A stretch of 55,661 nt of DNA from Actinomycetota bacterium (GCA_018831265.1 JAHJCO010000054.1:1-55661), one strand, 5' to 3'. Positions 1 to 8,857 are shown, counted from the stretch's first letter. The notes: generated by a model from the letters alone, not told the origin. Numbers and translations are program-made.

Positions 1-933
1 GATGAGCTCGGCCCAGGTGGAGGGGTCGTACATCTCGATGACGTCGATATCACGCACCGGGTCGGTTATCCCGTTGCGCCTGTAGAGCACCTCGGAAGCC
101 TTGACCAGGCTGGGAAGGCTCGCCGGCGCGTTCATGGGGTTCCTGTCCCCCATGAGCAGGGACGCGGTGAAGAACTGCGCGGAGTGGATGGTGACGATGT
201 CGCGCACCCACACCGGCTTGTCGGTTATCTTCCGGGCCGCCTCCTCACTCGCGAAGATGATGGAGGCCGAGCCCTCGGTGGTCGGGCACATATGCAGCAG
301 CCTGAGCGGCCACACCAACATGGGGGAGCCCATCACCGCGGCCTCGTCCAGCGGGAACCTCAGGTGCGCCCTCTCGTTGAGCTGGGAGTTCCGGGCGGCC
401 TTCGCCCGGCAGGCGGCCGCGGCCTCCTCGGTGCACCCCGACTGGGCGATGTATGCCGCGGCCAGTATGGCGAAGGCGCCTATCGCCCCTATCGTGCAGT
501 ATCGCTCCCATATCGGGTGGAAGCCGGCGGAGAGCGCCGCCTGGGCCATCGCCCCCATCGGGATGTTCGACTCGGCCGGCAGCGTCGGGCTCTTCATCGT
601 CGCCGAGCAGAGCACCACGTCGGAGGCTCCCGCGGCGATGTGGTGGACGGCCGAGTGGCAGACCGAGCCGCCGACCGTCCCCCCCGTCTCGAACTTCACG
701 CCCGGCTTCATGTAGGCTCCCAGGTCGTCGGCGAGCCACATGATCGAGTTGTTAACGCAGGTGAAGAAGTCGATATCGCCGAGGATCACCTCGTCCACCC
801 GGTCCATGGTTATCTGCGCGTCGTCGAGCGCCTCACGTATCGCCATGTTGGCGATCTCGTTCCTGTTGAGATCCTTCCAACGGGTCTTCATCGGCGTCAT
901 GCCGACGCCTACGATCGCCACCTTCCTGTTCAT
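1..933 (-). CDS. Thiolase-like (SCP-x/lipid-transfer type) protein, C-terminus beyond window
   Basis: The reading frame is open from ATG at 933 to the first base of the window, giving the first 311 residues (MNRKVAIVGVGMTPMKTRW...). A GGGAGG ribosome site lies 6 nt before the ATG. The opening VAIVGVGMTP and the segment GGTVGGSVCHSAVHHIAAG fit the thiolase superfamily, with the Cys at the nucleophile position. In this subgroup (SCP-x, Ltp) members work with DUF35 partners in thiolysis or retro-aldol cleavage of acyl-CoA chains. It is the last visible gene of a minus-strand operon of acyl-CoA dehydrogenases, CoA ligase and SCP2 carrier, so a role in side-chain or ring-acid degradation is likely. 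The exact reaction, thiolase or Ltp2-like aldolase, cannot be told because the C-terminal His/Cys motifs are cut off. Confidence 0.85.
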   Translation of the reverse strand, partial: MNRKVAIVGVGMTPMKTRWKDLNRNEIANMAIREALDDAQITMDRVDEVILGDIDFFTCVNNSIMWLADDLGAYMKPGVKFETGGTVGGSVCHSAVHHIAAGASDVVLCSATMKSPTLPAESNIPMGAMAQAALSAGFHPIWERYCTIGAIGAFAILAAAYIAQSGCTEEAAAACRAKAARNSQLNERAHLRFPLDEAAVMGSPMLVWPLRLLHMCPTTEGSASIIFASEEAARKITDKPVWVRDIVTIHSAQFFTASLLMGDRNPMNAPASLPSLVKASEVLYRRNGITDPVRDIDVIEMYDPSTWAELI

Positions 934-1071
934 CTGAAACCTCCCTCGAAGATAGAGTGGCTTCGGAGGTTTTCATTGCGTAATAACCTTCTCGAAATCG
1001 ACGCAACCCAACGGCACTGCAAACCTCCGACCCCACGGAATAGACGTTTGATTGCCTTGACGCGAGGATGT

Positions 1072-1205
1072 GTGAAAGAAAACCTCAGACCATTTCTTTC
1101 ACGGTGGCCGACATACGGGGTCATTGCGCGTGATGAAAGTTTTGGTCTGAGGTGTTCTTTCATCTTTGCGCGTGATGAAAGTTTTGGTCTGAGGTTTTCT
1201 TTCAT
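1072..1205. repeat. Three 31-bp palindromic repeats, family A (ACCTCAGACC core)
   Basis: Copies lie at 1072-1102, 1133-1163 and 1175-1205, the last two inverted relative to the first. Each has 7-9 bp inverted arms (GTGAAAGAA / TTCTTTCAC, or ATGAAAG / CTTTCAT) around a constant core ACCTCAGACCA. The outermost base pair changes together (G...C in one copy, A...T in two). The third copy touches the stop codon of the thiolase-like gene ending at 1205. The rest of the 271-bp gap between the two thiolase genes shows no gene. Confidence 0.9.
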
Positions 1206-2368
1206 CAGTCGGACTCCAGGACCGTCACCTGGTGGAACTGCCCGCAGGGGCCCATCACCGCATGGGCGAGACCCCGCTTCGCCCCCTCGACCTGCCTGTC
1301 GCCCGCCTCGCCCGCTAGCTGCAGGGCGACCTCCGCGATGCGCGCCATCCCTACCACGGTGTGCGGGCATCCCGAGATCGCTCCCCCCGAGAGGTTGATC
1401 GGGATGTCACCGCCGAGGGCCGTCGCGCCGCTGGCCAGCAGGGACGCCCCCTCGCCCTCGCCGCACAGGCCCAGGCCCTCGCACCACATCAGCTCCTGGA
1501 AGGACAGGTGCTCGGAGACCTCGGCCACGTCCAGCTGGGCGCGCGGGTCGGAGATTCCGGCCATCCTGTACGCCCTGCCGGCGGCTTTTTTCAACGAGGC
1601 GCTCTCCGAGAGGTCCCTGTCGCCCGGGAAGTAGGAGTCGAAGCAGCTCCCGATCCCCGTGATCCAGACCGGAGCGTCGGACAGCTGTCGCGCCCGCTTC
1701 TCGCTCGCGAGGATCATCGCGCAGGCCCCGTCGCAGGTCGGCCTCACGTCGAGCTCCGCGATGGGGTAGGCGAGCATCCTCGAGTCCAGCACGTCGGCCA
1801 CCTCGAGGGTGCCCGGCGCGAAAGCGTGGGGGTTGGCGTGGGCGTTGGCCCTGTTCTTGACGACAACCGAGGCGCAGTCCTCGCGATAGACCCCGTAGCG
1901 GTCCATGTACCTGCGCGCCTGAAGCGCCCCCATCACCACGTCGTCCAGGCCGAACGGCCTCAGGTAGAACGGCTCGCAGACCTGCACCTCGATGTTGCTC
2001 CGGGCCGTCAGGTTCTCGTGGCACTCGGCGACCACAAGGATGGTCTCGAAGTCGCCGGAGAGTATCTGCCAGACCGCCTCGGCCACGCCCACCGCGCCGT
2101 CGCCGTCGATCTTCTCCTCGGGCCTCATATTCCCGCCCGCGACGTCGAGCAGCAGCGACGCCGAGAAAGGCTTCTCGAAGTAGATGTGCTCGTGGCAGAT
2201 TATGTCGGCGTCCACGTAGTCGCCGTCCTCGTACGCCGGCCCTATGCTGAGCCCCGTCCGCTCGAGCACCTGGCGGATCGCCATGTAGGCGAGCTCCTCG
2301 GAGTTGTACTTCATCATGTCGCCGTAGTCCGTCTGGGCTACCGCGACTATCCCGACCTTCTCTTCCAC
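1205..2368 (-). CDS. Thiolase-like lipid-transfer protein
   Basis: 387 residues, starting at GTG 2368 (MEEKVGIVAVAQTDYG), with AGGAAAGGGG just upstream. A longer frame exists, but it runs into the preceding dehydrogenase gene. The protein aligns in character with SCP-x/Ltp thiolase-like proteins: an N-terminal VGIVAVAQT strand, a central CDGACAMILASEKRARQL segment and a C-terminal GGAISGCPHTVVGMARIAE segment where thiolases carry the GGxxxxGHPxGxxG motif. The usual nucleophile Cys in the first half is not evident (DVAGGNMRP stands there), so it may be a non-canonical subunit that pairs with the next gene (1-933) or with a DUF35 protein outside the window. Function: cleavage or condensation of acyl-CoA thioesters, inferred from family and context. 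Confidence 0.8.
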   Translation of the reverse strand: MEEKVGIVAVAQTDYGDMMKYNSEELAYMAIRQVLERTGLSIGPAYEDGDYVDADIICHEHIYFEKPFSASLLLDVAGGNMRPEEKIDGDGAVGVAEAVWQILSGDFETILVVAECHENLTARSNIEVQVCEPFYLRPFGLDDVVMGALQARRYMDRYGVYREDCASVVVKNRANAHANPHAFAPGTLEVADVLDSRMLAYPIAELDVRPTCDGACAMILASEKRARQLSDAPVWITGIGSCFDSYFPGDRDLSESASLKKAAGRAYRMAGISDPRAQLDVAEVSEHLSFQELMWCEGLGLCGEGEGASLLASGATALGGDIPINLSGGAISGCPHTVVGMARIAEVALQLAGEAGDRQVEGAKRGLAHAVMGPCGQFHQVTVLESD

Positions 2369-2406
2369 GGGCTTCCCCTTTCCTCGCGTCAAGGCCCCTC
2401 CGGCCT

Positions 2407-3582
2407 TCAAAGCGCCGCGCCTTCGACCTGCCGCGGGAGCGCCCAGCGCACGGCGCGCTCCTCCGCGTGTGCCCCGAACATCTCCGCGCGACACCTCTCC
2501 GCGTCACCGAGCGCCATCGCCTCGGCTTTCGCCCTCCTGTAGTAGTGGTGCACGTCGTACTCGAGCATGCATCCGTAGCCTCCATAGATGTGGACGCCGG
2601 CATCCGTTGCCTTCAGGTACAGGTCCGAGGTCATCGCCTTCGCCATGGCCGCCAGCCTGGAGGCGCCCGGACGGCCGCGGTCCAGCGTCCAGGCCGCCTT
2701 GTAGACCAGGAGTCTCGCACCCGCCAGGTCCGTCGCCAGGTCGGCCAGCCGGAATGCGATGGCCTGGAAGGACCCGATGGGCTTTGAGAACTGGACGCGC
2801 TCTCGCGCGTACTTCGCGGCCGCCTCCAGGACCGCGTCGCAGCCACCCAGCATCCGTGCCGCGAGGGCGACCCTGCCCCTGACGACGGCGTCCTCGAAGG
2901 CGGCGGAGACGCCGCCGCGTCCGCCGTTCCCGAGCGTGAGCGCCGGGTCCACCCTCACACCCTCGAACGAGACCCGGGCGAACCTCTCCGCGCCCATGGT
3001 CTTGAGCGGCCTGACGGTCACGCCCTGTTCCGCCCGGTCCACCAGCATTGCCGTGGTCCCGCCGTTCACACGGGCGGTCAGCAGGATGTAGTCCGCGACA
3101 TGCGCCCATTCGACGAAGGTCTTTTCACCGTTGAGCAGGTAGCCGCCGCCGCTCTTCCTGACCTCGCAGCGCATGGTGCGCAGGCCGTCGAACCGCGAGC
3201 CCTCCGTCGACGCGGCCGCTATCACGCAGCCGCCCTCCCCCACCGAATCGAGCACCCGCGATCGCACGGGCTCCTCGGCGCCCACCGCCACGGCCCGCGC
3301 GCCCATCACCGCGGTGGATACATAGGGCACGGGCGCGAGAACGCGTCCCATCTCCTCGGCAAGGATGCAGGTGGTTGTCATGGCGTCGCCCGACTCACCG
3401 CTCTCGTCGTTCATGCCGAGGTCGAGCCACCCCAGGCGGGCCATCTTGCCCCAGATCTCGCGCGAGAACCCCCGCGGATCGGTCTCCATTTCCGAGACGA
3501 CCTCGACGGGGCACTCCTTCTCCATGAACTCCCGGAAGGCCCGGCGGCACATCTCCTGCTCTTCATCGAATGTCAGATCCAT
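2407..3582 (-). CDS. Acyl-CoA dehydrogenase
   Basis: 391 residues from ATG 3582 (MDLTFDEEQEMCRRAFREF); GAGGTG lies 6 nt upstream, whereas the in-frame GTG at 3591 overlaps that site. The N-terminal helical domain, central beta domain (LLNGEKTFVEWAHVADYILLTAR) and C-terminal helical domain (ARERVQFSKPIGSFQAIAFRLADLA) follow the FAD-dependent acyl-CoA dehydrogenase fold. HIYGGYGCMLEYDVHHYYRRAK keeps the Glu at the MCAD catalytic-base position. It oxidises an acyl-CoA at C2-C3 and passes electrons to ETF. It lies 16 nt after the next dehydrogenase gene (3599-4756). Paired dehydrogenase genes of this kind in steroid-degrading actinobacteria encode heterotetramers (FadE28/29 type), so the two may form one enzyme; that is inference. 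Confidence 0.9.
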   Translation of the reverse strand: MDLTFDEEQEMCRRAFREFMEKECPVEVVSEMETDPRGFSREIWGKMARLGWLDLGMNDESGESGDAMTTTCILAEEMGRVLAPVPYVSTAVMGARAVAVGAEEPVRSRVLDSVGEGGCVIAAASTEGSRFDGLRTMRCEVRKSGGGYLLNGEKTFVEWAHVADYILLTARVNGGTTAMLVDRAEQGVTVRPLKTMGAERFARVSFEGVRVDPALTLGNGGRGGVSAAFEDAVVRGRVALAARMLGGCDAVLEAAAKYARERVQFSKPIGSFQAIAFRLADLATDLAGARLLVYKAAWTLDRGRPGASRLAAMAKAMTSDLYLKATDAGVHIYGGYGCMLEYDVHHYYRRAKAEAMALGDAERCRAEMFGAHAEERAVRWALPRQVEGAAL

Positions 3583-3598
3583 CACCAACACCTCGTTG

Positions 3599-4756
3599 CT
3601 AGACAGGCAGAGACAGAGCGCTCTTCGCGATGATCCTTCGCATGATCTCGCTGGAGCCGGCTCCCACCGTCACCATGGTCGCCACCTGGTACAGGTACTC
3701 CGGGAAGCCCCCCAGCGGGGCCTCCGGCGAGTTGAGCTCGAGGAGCCCCGGCAGACCCAGGATGTCCACCCCGTCGCCGGCCATGCGCAGGATCGCCTCG
3801 GAGCTGTAGAGCTTCGTCATCGCCGCCTCGGCCAACGGGATCCGGCCCGCCGAGATGAGCGAGTTCAGGCGGCTGTTCAACAAGCCGGAGACCTCCAGCT
3901 CGGTCTCCATCCTGGCCAGCTTCTGGACCGTCAGCGCGCTGGAGTCCAGCCCCGAAGCACGCACCTCCTCCAGCAGCTCGTCGTGGTAGCGCCACCCCTG
4001 GGCCGCGACGCCCGAGATGCTGCCCCTCTCGAGTCCCAGCGCCATGGTGAGAACGAACCACCCGTTGTTCTTCTCCCCCACCATGAACCGCTTGTGTACC
4101 CTCGCGTCCGTGAAGACCTCTTCGTTCACCTGCCCGGAGCCCATGGTGTAGATGGGATTCACCTGCACCCCCTCCGCGTCGAGCGGGACCATGAACAACG
4201 AGATGCCCGCGGTCTTCTTCACGTCCGGATCGGTGCGCGCCGCCAGCAGCCCGTAGTGGGCCTCGTGACCGAGGCTGGTGAAGATCTTGACCCCGTTTAT
4301 GATGTAGTGGTCCCCGTCCTCCACCGCCCTGGTGGTTAGGGACGCCAGGTCGCTCCCGGCGTCCGGCTCCGTGTAGAGGAGGCAGAACAGCAGCTCTCCG
4401 CGCGCGGCCCGGGGCAGGAACTCCGCCTTGAGCTCGTCGGAGCCGAAGTAGGCGATCACGCTCCCCACCAGGGAGGTGAGGATGAGGCCGGTCATGGGCA
4501 TCCGGTAGTAGGCCATAGTCTCGTGGAAGATGGAGATCTCCTCGGGCGTGTAGCCCAGGCCGCCGTACTCCGTCGGCCAGTTGAGACTTATCCAGCCCTT
4601 CTCGGCCATGCGCCTGAACAGGAGCCAGGAGTGCGCGTCGTACGGGTCGCCCTCGGCCAGCAGGTCGCTGACGATCTCCTGGTTGTGCCCGTCCAGGCAG
4701 AAGGAGGTGATTTCCTCCTGGAGCCGCTTCTGCGCATCCGTCAGCTCGAAATCCAT
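3599..4756 (-). CDS. Acyl-CoA dehydrogenase, likely partner of the adjacent one
   Basis: 385 residues from ATG 4756 (MDFELTDAQKRLQEEITSF). It has NWPTEYGGLGYTPEE, LLYTEPDAGSDLASL (substrate/FAD loop), IINGVKIFTSLGHEA and the C-terminal TVGAGSSEIMRRIIAKSAL tail of acyl-CoA dehydrogenases. Its start overlaps the end of the acyl-CoA synthetase gene by 16 nt, which suggests translational coupling. The C-terminal domain around GDGVDILGLPGLLELNS is unlike the classical GGxGxxxEY motif, so the catalytic base may be displaced or may be supplied by the neighbouring subunit. Family: FadE-type dehydrogenases with bulky or cyclic acyl-CoA substrates; the substrate is not known. Confidence 0.9.
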   Translation of the reverse strand: MDFELTDAQKRLQEEITSFCLDGHNQEIVSDLLAEGDPYDAHSWLLFRRMAEKGWISLNWPTEYGGLGYTPEEISIFHETMAYYRMPMTGLILTSLVGSVIAYFGSDELKAEFLPRAARGELLFCLLYTEPDAGSDLASLTTRAVEDGDHYIINGVKIFTSLGHEAHYGLLAARTDPDVKKTAGISLFMVPLDAEGVQVNPIYTMGSGQVNEEVFTDARVHKRFMVGEKNNGWFVLTMALGLERGSISGVAAQGWRYHDELLEEVRASGLDSSALTVQKLARMETELEVSGLLNSRLNSLISAGRIPLAEAAMTKLYSSEAILRMAGDGVDILGLPGLLELNSPEAPLGGFPEYLYQVATMVTVGAGSSEIMRRIIAKSALSLPV

Positions 4757-6549
4757 TTGAGCTCCTTCTCCGCGTCCCGTGCGCCCGCGTGCTCGAGCGC
4801 GATCTCCAGTATCCGCTTGTACTCCTTCTTGCCCGAGGGCATGCGCTCCAGGCTGTGCGAGAACACAACGTGCTTGGGGATCTTGTAGTCGGCGATCCTG
4901 CCCCGGCAGAAGGCGATGATGTCCTCCCCTGTGGCGTCCCCGCGACCGTCGTGCAGGACCACCACCGCGGTGACGGCCTGGCCCCAGCGGGGGTGCGGGA
5001 TGCCGACCACCGCCACGTCCGCGACCGCCGGGTGGTCGGCGACCGTCTCCTCTACCTCACTCGCGAAGACCTTCTCCCCGCCCGTGTTGATGCACTCGGA
5101 ACCCCTGCCAAGGAACTGGATGAACCCCTCGGAGTCGACGGTGCACATGTCACCGAAGACGTTGTAGCGCCGGCCGCCGATCGTCCTGAAGACCTTCTCC
5201 GTCTTCTCCGGGTCCTTCCAGTAACCGACCGGCACGTGGCCGCCGACCGCCATCACCCCGACGTCCCCGGAGCCCGGCGCGACGTCCAGGCCTGTCTCCT
5301 CGTCGATGACCCTCACGGGCACCCGTCCTTCGGGGTTGACCCGGAAGGTGGCCCTGGGTATCTCCTTGTGCGCCGCGGTGGTGGCGTACCCGGTGGTGAG
5401 CCCCTCGGTGGCCCCCAGCACGTTTTGCAGAATGGCCTGCGGCATGTGCTCCAGCAGGCTCTTCTTGAGCTCCGGGCTCCAGAGCACGCCCGATGAGAAG
5501 ACGAGGTTCACGGCGCTGGTGTCGTACCGCGCACGTTGAAGCTCCTCGACCATGGGAAGGGCGAACGCGTCGCCGACTATGAGTATTCCCAGGACCTCGG
5601 TGCGCTCGGCCTCGCGGCCGATGCGCTCGACCGTCTCCCACAGCTCCGAAGCCCTGAAACGCTTGCCCTCCAGCAGGACGATGGATCCTCCCAGCATGAG
5701 GACCGTGAAGGCGCCGACAACGGCCGTGCCGTGCATCAGGGGCGCGCATACTATGCACTTGAGCCTTCCCCGCACCAGCCGCGAGGACAGGTTCGGCCTG
5801 TTGAACAGGGCCCGCAGCGCGCCGGCTGAAAAACGCTCGACCAGATCCCTCTTGAGCAGCCAGCGGTTGAGACGGTTGTCCCAGAGGCGCGAGCCGGTGA
5901 TCAGCACCGGGGCGTCGGCGATCCTCTTGGTGTTGTCGCTGATGCCCTGGACCAGGACGTCTATCATGCCGAGCACGCAGTCCTCCTGGCGCCACATGAC
6001 CCCCTTGGGGAGCCCGGTGGTCCCGCCGGTGTAGAGGAAGAGGATGTCGTCGTCGCCGGGGCCGGCCCAGGGATACTCGAGGGGACCCGCGGACTCGGCG
6101 GACAGCAGGTCTTCGTAGGAGAGCATGCCGTTCGGGGCGTACCCGTCGACCACGATGAAGTGCCTGACCTTGTCCAATCGGTGCCTGATGCGCCCGAGCC
6201 GCGAGGCGAACTCGGCGTTGAGCACGACGACCGAGGCGTCCGAGTTGTCTATTACGTAGAAGAGCTCCTCGTCGTAGTAGCGGTAGTTGACGTTGACCGG
6301 GCAGGCGGCGATCTTGAAAGCGGCGTACATCGCTTCCATGTACTCACAGGAGTTGTACTCCATGATGGCGATCTTGTCCTGGCGGCCGATCCCCAGACCG
6401 AGGAGCGCGCGGGCCAGGCGGGTCGACCTCCGGTCCCACTCCCGCCAGGTCAGCGTCCTGGACCCCTGCCTGATGGCGATCTCGTCCGGGATACTGGCCG
6501 CTATCCGCTGCCACCTGCCGGCGAACGTGTTACTATCCAACTCTTTCAC
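4741..6549 (-). CDS. Acyl-CoA synthetase (AMP-forming, FadD-like)
   Basis: 602 residues, ATG 6549. The P-loop-like motif LYTGGTTGLPKGVMW is present, as are the motif DMCTVDSEGFIQFLGRG, the hinge/A8 region GGEKVFASEVEETVADHP and the C-terminal catalytic Lys region (MPSGKKEYKRILE). The enzyme activates a carboxylic acid to acyl-adenylate and then acyl-CoA, the entry step for the dehydrogenases that follow. It is longer than a typical 510-550-residue FadD because of an insertion near residues 210-270 (RLWDNRLNRWLLKRDLVERF). It resembles the acyl-CoA synthetases that act on cyclic or steroid-derived acids, but the substrate is not deducible. Confidence 0.9.
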   Translation of the reverse strand: MKELDSNTFAGRWQRIAASIPDEIAIRQGSRTLTWREWDRRSTRLARALLGLGIGRQDKIAIMEYNSCEYMEAMYAAFKIAACPVNVNYRYYDEELFYVIDNSDASVVVLNAEFASRLGRIRHRLDKVRHFIVVDGYAPNGMLSYEDLLSAESAGPLEYPWAGPGDDDILFLYTGGTTGLPKGVMWRQEDCVLGMIDVLVQGISDNTKRIADAPVLITGSRLWDNRLNRWLLKRDLVERFSAGALRALFNRPNLSSRLVRGRLKCIVCAPLMHGTAVVGAFTVLMLGGSIVLLEGKRFRASELWETVERIGREAERTEVLGILIVGDAFALPMVEELQRARYDTSAVNLVFSSGVLWSPELKKSLLEHMPQAILQNVLGATEGLTTGYATTAAHKEIPRATFRVNPEGRVPVRVIDEETGLDVAPGSGDVGVMAVGGHVPVGYWKDPEKTEKVFRTIGGRRYNVFGDMCTVDSEGFIQFLGRGSECINTGGEKVFASEVEETVADHPAVADVAVVGIPHPRWGQAVTAVVVLHDGRGDATGEDIIAFCRGRIADYKIPKHVVFSHSLERMPSGKKEYKRILEIALEHAGARDAEKELKWISS

Positions 6550-6573
6550 CTTCTTCCAGACCCCCTGCGCACC

Positions 6574-7383
6574 TCACCCCGGCAGCACCTTCGCGGTGGC
6601 CAGCACGTGCTTGAGCAGCGGGGGCTGCAGCCTCTCCGGCCCGTACAGGACCGCCTGCAGCTTCGCTATGTACAGGTATCCGATCGCGCGGGGGGCCAGT
6701 ATCAGCTCGGCGGTATCGCGGCCCACGGGGTGGGACCGGAACACCTCGTAGTCGAAGTTGCCCGGCCCCGGAGCGATCGCGCCCTCGATCACGTCGGCCT
6801 TTATCTCCGCGTACTGCGGCGTGCGGTACTGGTACAGGTTCCCCATGATGGTCATCTCGCCCATGTTCCTGCCGGGAAGCTTCCTGCCGGACATGGTGAC
6901 GATGCGCTCGCCGTTGTGGGAGAGGTCGCAGCGGATGGAGTCGTGGGTATCGGAAAAGTCGATGTCGGCGACGAACTTGGGGAATCCGTAGTAATCCTTG
7001 CCCGCCCTCAGCGCCACCTCGGTCGTGACCGGCAGGTGGTAGATGTAGGCGCACAGGAACCCGTCGAGGTACTGGCGCAGCAGGTTGTAGCCCGGCACGC
7101 CGATATGCAGCGGGGAGTTGAGCAGGATGCCGACCGAGAACTCGTTGTAGGGGCCTATCGAGGAGTCCGCGTACTCGTAGGCGGCCAGCACCACCCCGCC
7201 TACCCCTGGGAATATCTGGGCGGGGGCCATGCGGGCGTCGGGAAGTACCCTCTTCAGCTTGAGCCAGCTCGCGGGAAGGATGGCGCCGAACGCCCGCGAG
7301 TCCTTCCAGAAGACCGGCATCTCTCCAACGCCGCCGTTGAACCGGGCCTCCACCTGCTCGATGCCTTCAAAGAAATCTTCCAT
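6574..7383 (-). CDS. Acetoacetate decarboxylase-like protein
   Basis: 269 residues from ATG 7383; GGAGG is 8 nt upstream, while the GTG at 7392 would overlap it. The sequence has the ADC superfamily core: GVGGVVLAAYEY, PYNEFSVGILLNS and RAGKDYYGFPKFVADIDF. Lys136 in GFPKF corresponds to the Schiff-base Lys of acetoacetate decarboxylase. The following residue is Phe, where the true enzyme has a second Lys that lowers the pKa. So it may be a decarboxylase of altered specificity or one of the ADC-fold aldolase/dehydratase relatives. It lies between a dehydrogenase and a CoA ligase in the catabolic operon and probably handles a beta-keto or cyclic intermediate; this is inference. Confidence 0.8.
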   Translation of the reverse strand: MEDFFEGIEQVEARFNGGVGEMPVFWKDSRAFGAILPASWLKLKRVLPDARMAPAQIFPGVGGVVLAAYEYADSSIGPYNEFSVGILLNSPLHIGVPGYNLLRQYLDGFLCAYIYHLPVTTEVALRAGKDYYGFPKFVADIDFSDTHDSIRCDLSHNGERIVTMSGRKLPGRNMGEMTIMGNLYQYRTPQYAEIKADVIEGAIAPGPGNFDYEVFRSHPVGRDTAELILAPRAIGYLYIAKLQAVLYGPERLQPPLLKHVLATAKVLPG

Positions 7384-7400
7384 GGTGAGCACCTCCCTCT

Positions 7401-7564
7401 AGTACCCCATTCCATGAATACGCCTGCATTCGAACGCCGATCCATCCGCACCTGCTGCGTTCCGCTCCCTCCGAGTACGACGGGCGTACGCGTCGGTCGC
7501 GCGCCTTGCATGAGCGGCGCCTCTACGTTCTCGGTGCCACACCGTACTCATGAAATGGGGCACT
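7401..7564 (-). mobile_element. MITE-like element, copy 1 (164 bp)
   Basis: A 164-bp non-coding block whose reverse complement matches 13204-13367 along its whole length, with identical length. The ends are imperfect inverted repeats: AGTACCCCATTCCATGAATA at the left, and the reverse complement of the right end reads AGTGCCCCATTTCATGAGTA. It sits between the decarboxylase-like gene and the dehydrogenase ending at 7566, one base from that gene's stop codon, without breaking the operon. No transposase is present, so mobility would need one in trans. An open frame through it (HRERRGAA...) is shared by both copies, but the differences do not favour third codon positions. Confidence 0.75.
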
Positions 7565-7565
7565 C

Positions 7566-8819
7566 CTAGATGATGTCCTCGGCCCGACGGGGGTACTCGC
7601 CGGCGATGATGTTGCCCCCGTACGCCTGCAGCACCTCGTTGTTGCCGTCTCCAATGAGCGCCGAGCGAGTGTCCCTGAAGATCTTCTCGACGAACCCGTC
7701 CCTGGTGAGGCCGTAGCCGCCCAGCAGCTGTACGGCCTCGTTGGCCACCTGGAAGCAGAGCTCCGTGCACATTGTCTTTGCGGCCAGGGAGTACTCGGGG
7801 ATCGGCGGCGAGACGTTGAAGTTGAGCTCGATGACCGCCCTGGACAGGCACCGGCAGGTCTCGACCTTGGTGAACATCGAGAACAGCCGCTGCCTGACCG
7901 ACCTGTGCTCGATGATGGAGACCCCGCCCTGGACGCGCTCGCGAGCGTAAGTCAGCGCCTCCTCGAACGCGGCGCGCGCCATCCCGGTCGAGCCTATGCC
8001 GAGAGTGGCGTTCGCCGAGGCCAGGATGAGCTCGAGCATCTCCGGGTAGTAGTCCGGCTCGCAGAACATGTAGCTCGCCGGGATGCGGACGTTGTCGAAG
8101 TAGATCTCGCCCTGGTTGAGGTCCCTCAGGCCGATCTTCTCCAGCGGCTTGCCCTTGGAGACACCCTCCAGGTCGAACGGGCATATACAGATACCGCCGC
8201 CCGCCATGCCCAGCGAGGGGTCGATCTGGCAGAACAGCAGCCCGTGCGTGGCGATGGTGCCGGCCGAGACCCACGCCGACTTCTGGCCGTTGAGGACCCA
8301 CTCGTCGCCGTCCCGCCTTGCCTGCAGGTCGTTGCGGATCTCGGGGTCGTGGAAGAAGCCCTCGCTGGCGATGTAATCGCTCCCGTGGTTCGGCTCGGTG
8401 AGCGCCCAGCACCCGATGATGCTTCCGTCCCTGCATTCGCAGTAAGGGATCACCAGCTCCTCGATGAGCTCGTCGTCGGCGGTAAGGCACGCGGCCACGA
8501 ACGGCACGCAGGTGGCACCTATGATCGAGGCAAGGCCCGCCCCGCCCCATGCCAGCTCCTCGAACACCAGGTTCATCTGCTCGGGAGAGAGGCCCTGGCC
8601 CCCGTACTCCTCGGGCATGAACAGGGTGTGGTAACCGAGCTGGTAGGCCTTCTTGATGAACGTCCAGAGCGGCGAGCCGGGCGCGATCGCTTCCTCGGCG
8701 CTCAACAGGTCGACCTGGCGCGAGATCGGCCTCACCACCTCCTCGGCGAAGGCGTGGGCCTCCCTTTTCATGTCGAGGTCCTCCTCGGTGAGTCGCATGT
8801 TAAGGTCGAAGTAGTCCAT
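7566..8819 (-). CDS. Acyl-CoA dehydrogenase
   Basis: 417 residues, ATG 8819 with AAGGAGGGGG upstream. It shows the full fold: MPEEYGGQGLSPEQMNLV, CWALTEPNHGSDYIASEG, WVLNGQKSAWVSAGTIATHG and the C-terminal VQLLGGYGLTRDGFVEKIFRDTRSALIGDGNNEVLQAYG. The position of the MCAD catalytic Glu is less clear here (GGYGLTRDGF carries Asp/Gly); the base may lie elsewhere, as in isovaleryl- or long-chain-type enzymes. It is the second gene of the operon, 38 nt downstream of the SCP2 gene. The reaction is alpha,beta-dehydrogenation of an acyl-CoA with an ETF acceptor; substrate unknown. Confidence 0.9.
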   Translation of the reverse strand: MDYFDLNMRLTEEDLDMKREAHAFAEEVVRPISRQVDLLSAEEAIAPGSPLWTFIKKAYQLGYHTLFMPEEYGGQGLSPEQMNLVFEELAWGGAGLASIIGATCVPFVAACLTADDELIEELVIPYCECRDGSIIGCWALTEPNHGSDYIASEGFFHDPEIRNDLQARRDGDEWVLNGQKSAWVSAGTIATHGLLFCQIDPSLGMAGGGICICPFDLEGVSKGKPLEKIGLRDLNQGEIYFDNVRIPASYMFCEPDYYPEMLELILASANATLGIGSTGMARAAFEEALTYARERVQGGVSIIEHRSVRQRLFSMFTKVETCRCLSRAVIELNFNVSPPIPEYSLAAKTMCTELCFQVANEAVQLLGGYGLTRDGFVEKIFRDTRSALIGDGNNEVLQAYGGNIIAGEYPRRAEDII

Positions 8820-8857
8820 GTCCCCCTCCTTGGTACCCCGGGTCGCTCACTGTCGGC

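Noticed and set aside
833..1036. Small minus-strand ORF of 67 codons between the thiolase genes
   Set aside because: It overlaps the thiolase start in another frame and has no ribosome site or recognisable sequence.
1072..1205. Regularly repeated 31-bp units resembling a CRISPR array
   Set aside because: Clusters hold at most three units in mixed orientation with unequal or duplicated spacers, the units occur at many loci, and no cas genes are present.
7401..7564. A short conserved protein shared by the two MITE copies (HRERRGAA...)
   Set aside because: Differences between the copies fall on all codon positions and change many residues, and there is no ribosome site; the open frame is a by-product of GC-rich sequence.
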